Assembly (NCBI GenBank): GCA_024695065.1
Contig: JAILIX010000025.1
Span: 1-53,419, forward strand
DNA length: 53,419 nucleotides
DNA from: Fretibacterium sp.
Lineage (GTDB): Bacteria; Synergistota; Synergistia; Synergistales; Aminobacteriaceae
Direction of reading: 5' to 3'
This document shows, piece after piece, positions 51,594 to 53,419 of the stretch. The translations under genes and the position numbers were made by a program. Every line of letters starts with the position of its first letter. The first letter of the stretch is position 1. The notes below the pieces were generated by a model. The model had not been told where the DNA came from. It ran no database searches and worked only from the letters and a program-made list of their open reading frames with translations.

Positions 51594-52607
51594 TCACGCG
51601 ATCCCGGCGCGGAGGAGCTCATGAATGTGGACCATGCCCACAGGGCAGCCGTCCTCCACGGCGATAAGGACACTGATCTCACGCTGTTCCATGATGCGCA
51701 CGGCCTCTGCCGCCAGCCCGTCCGGGCTGATGGTTGTGGGCGTCTTTGTCATTGCATCCTCGATTTTGATATTGAAAGCCTCTCCTCCGCGGCGCTCCAT
51801 CAGGCGCCGCAGGTCGCCGTCGGTGAAGATGCCGTCAAGCCGGCCCTCTCCGTCCACCACGCAGGTGGCGCCGTAGCCTCCGCTGGTGATGGAAAAGAGC
51901 GCGTCCTTCACCAGCACGCCGCGGGGCACCACCGGAAGCCTTTCGCCGCTTCCCATCACGTCCCGTACCCGGGTCAGCAGGCGGCGTCCCAGCGCCCCGC
52001 CCGGGTGGAACAGGGCGAAGTCCTCCCGCTTCAGCCCCCGCAGGATGGTCACGAGGGCCGCCAGCGCGTCCCCGATGGCGAGCTGAAGCGTTGTGCTGCT
52101 CATGGGCGCAAGCTGCAGGGGATCGCCCTCCTGCTCCACATGGGAGTTCAGAAAAATGTCCGAGTGGAGCGCCAGGGGCGATTCCACTCCCCCTGTGATG
52201 GCAATCACCTTCGCGCCAAGCCGGTGAAAGTGCGGCAGAAGGGATACCACCTCGGAGGTTGTGCCGCTGTTGCTGATGAAGAGTCCCATGTCCTCGCGCC
52301 GTACCATTCCCAGATCGCCGTGCAGGGCCTCCGCCGCGTGGAGGAAGAAGGACGGCGTGCCCAGGGAGGCCAGCGTTGCGGAGATTTTGCGCCCCACGTG
52401 GCCGGACTTTCCCAGCGCCGCCACGACAAGCCGACCCCGGCACTGATAAATCTCCCGCGCGGCCTGAACCAGCTCCTGGCCGATCTCCCCCGCCGCGCGG
52501 AGAATCTCCTCTGCCTCGGTCCGCATCAGTTTCCGGCCCGCGTCCAGAAGCTCCGCGTCTGTGTGACGCTCCCCGGCCCTCTCGCAGGGCAGTTCTTTCC
52601 GGCTCAT
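51594..52607 (-). CDS. kdsD: Arabinose-5-phosphate isomerase (Kdo pathway)
   Basis: KdsD converts ribulose-5-phosphate to arabinose-5-phosphate, the first Kdo precursor. The 337-residue product has an N-terminal SIS sugar-isomerase domain: GRLVVAALGKSGHVGRKISATLASLGTPSFFLHAAEALHGDLG-type blocks near 58-102, with LFISNSGTTSEVV near 105. A pair of CBS domains follows from about 205 to the end (DALFSITSGGYGATCVVD, LDGIFTDGDLRR). The start overlaps the kdsA stop by 4 nt, and kdsB follows, so the order is kdsA-kdsD-kdsB. Confidence 0.96.
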   Translation of the reverse strand: MSRKELPCERAGERHTDAELLDAGRKLMRTEAEEILRAAGEIGQELVQAAREIYQCRGRLVVAALGKSGHVGRKISATLASLGTPSFFLHAAEALHGDLGMVRREDMGLFISNSGTTSEVVSLLPHFHRLGAKVIAITGGVESPLALHSDIFLNSHVEQEGDPLQLAPMSSTTLQLAIGDALAALVTILRGLKREDFALFHPGGALGRRLLTRVRDVMGSGERLPVVPRGVLVKDALFSITSGGYGATCVVDGEGRLDGIFTDGDLRRLMERRGGEAFNIKIEDAMTKTPTTISPDGLAAEAVRIMEQREISVLIAVEDGCPVGMVHIHELLRAGIA

Positions 52608-53419
52608 TTCCCGTTCCCCCTCAGGGTGAATTTCCGCGCGGCGTTGTGAATGGCCAGCACCTGGTCAAGGAAGTCACCCATCTCGTCCAGCGGAATCATA
52701 TTGGGCCCGTCGCTCTTGGCCTCTTTGGGGCTGGGATGAGTCTCGGCGAAGAGGGCGTCGATGCCCACCGCTGCCGCCGCCCGCGCAAGGGGCAGAGCCA
52801 GGCGGTAATCTCCGCCGCTCATCCCTCCCAGTCCGCCCGGCCGCTGAACGCTGTGGGTGGCGTCGAACATCACGGGGTAGCCCAGAGCCCGCATGGCAGG
52901 CAGCCCGGTCATGTCCACAACCAGGCGGTGGTAGCCCATGACCGTGCCGCGCTCGCAGAGGATAACGCGGTCATTGCCTGCTTCCCGGCACTTCGCCGCG
53001 GCGTATTCCATATCCTCCGGGGCAAGAAACTGCGCTTTTTTGATGTTGATGATCCGCCCCGTTTTCGCAGCTGACACCAGAAGATCCGTCTGGCGGCAAA
53101 GGAAGGCGGGAATCTGAAGGATGTCCGCGACTTTGCCGGCGGGTTCCGCCTGACAGCTTTCATGGATGTCTGTCAGGATGGGAACGCCCACCTCCTGTTT
53201 TATCTGCGCAAGCTGCTCCAGCCCTTTTTCAAGCCCCGGCCCGCGCCATGCGTGGATGGAGGTGCGGTTGGCCTTGTCAAACGAGGCCTTGAACACGTAA
53301 AGCAGTCCTCTCTCCGCGCACAGCGCCTTCATCGTCCGCGCCACTTCCAGCCCCAGCTCCAGACTTTCCAGCGAGCAGGGCCCCGCCGCCACCGCCAGGT
53401 CCCCCGTGCCGATGACGTG
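52604..53419 (-). CDS. kdsA: 3-deoxy-8-phosphooctulonate synthase, 5' end beyond the window
   Basis: KdsA condenses arabinose-5-phosphate and phosphoenolpyruvate to Kdo-8-phosphate. The frame stays open to the right edge of the window, so the first residues are missing; 271 residues are visible. Recognisable parts are AAGPCSLES at the N-terminal side, FKASFDKANRTS, HAWRGPGLEKGLE, ILTDIHE, IPAFLCRQTDLL, KKAQFLAPEDM, the FDATHSVQRPGG block and LFAETHPSPKEAKSDGPNMIPL. It is the first visible gene of the Kdo operon and shows the organism makes LPS-type Kdo. Confidence 0.95.
   Translation of the reverse strand, partial: HVIGTGDLAVAAGPCSLESLELGLEVARTMKALCAERGLLYVFKASFDKANRTSIHAWRGPGLEKGLEQLAQIKQEVGVPILTDIHESCQAEPAGKVADILQIPAFLCRQTDLLVSAAKTGRIINIKKAQFLAPEDMEYAAAKCREAGNDRVILCERGTVMGYHRLVVDMTGLPAMRALGYPVMFDATHSVQRPGGLGGMSGGDYRLALPLARAAAAVGIDALFAETHPSPKEAKSDGPNMIPLDEMGDFLDQVLAIHNAARKFTLRGNGK

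Overview
The window looks like the chromosome of an anaerobic, Gram-negative, amino-acid-using bacterium, most plausibly a member of Synergistota. The reasons are: three Kdo (LPS) genes at the right end, so an outer membrane; a two-iron superoxide reductase, so anaerobic life; a selenocysteine insertion system (yedF-like, selA, selB); several amino-acid or peptide uptake and M20 amidohydrolase genes; and GC-rich, tightly packed operons. The phylum is an inference from content. No taxonomic marker was compared by search. Nothing indicates a plasmid, prophage, IS element or CRISPR array.

Layout. 1-7.3 kb, minus strand: rplM-rpsI, a nicotinate phosphoribosyltransferase, secG, rdgB, a GerMN-domain protein, an exported N-acetylmuramoyl-L-alanine amidase, a PHP phosphoesterase and cheW. 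7.3-11.3 kb, minus: a translationally coupled cassette of four exported proteins of unknown function, two of them tandem paralogues. 11.4-16.2 kb, plus: superoxide reductase, dxs, a TlyA-type methyltransferase and an HD-domain protein. 16.2-17.6 kb: a small exported basic protein, a decayed tRNA-Val copy and an intact tRNA-Val(GAC). 17.6-21.9 kb: a yedF-like gene divergent from selA-selB. 22-27.8 kb, minus: an exported ankyrin protein and a glycogen cluster (glgP, glgA, glgC). 27.9-32.9 kb, minus: a TetR regulator with its likely operator, a membrane fusion protein and an RND pump. 33.4-39 kb, plus: a CstA-type transporter, then a polar amino-acid ABC operon ending in an M20 hydrolase. 39.4-42.3 kb: cheV, an unknown anchored protein and a MalY/PatB-type lyase. 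42.2-49.1 kb, minus: abgA-like hydrolase, small membrane protein, ftsH, comB, larC and a DUF4230 protein. 49.3-50.8 kb, plus: a yifB/comM ATPase. 50.9-53.4 kb, minus: kdsB, kdsD and a kdsA that runs off the right edge.

Most notable observations. (1) The ABC substrate-binding protein at 35419-36243 has its two lobes in swapped order, as in a circular permutation, while both key ligand-binding motifs are kept. (2) The RND pump has Met-Asn where the family carries the TM4 proton-relay Asp-Asp. (3) The four-gene exported cassette at 7361-11327 looks like an undescribed envelope module with very basic linkers and a FlgT/CsgG-like member. (4) The YedF-like protein lacks the CPxP cysteine motif. (5) A strong promoter ahead of cstA is followed within about 20 nt by an intrinsic-terminator hairpin.

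How the genes fit together: amino acids and peptides enter through the CstA and ABC systems and are released by M20 hydrolases. Selenium genes support selenoenzymes encoded elsewhere. The glycogen genes provide a carbon store, and the Kdo, amidase and exported-cassette genes build the envelope.
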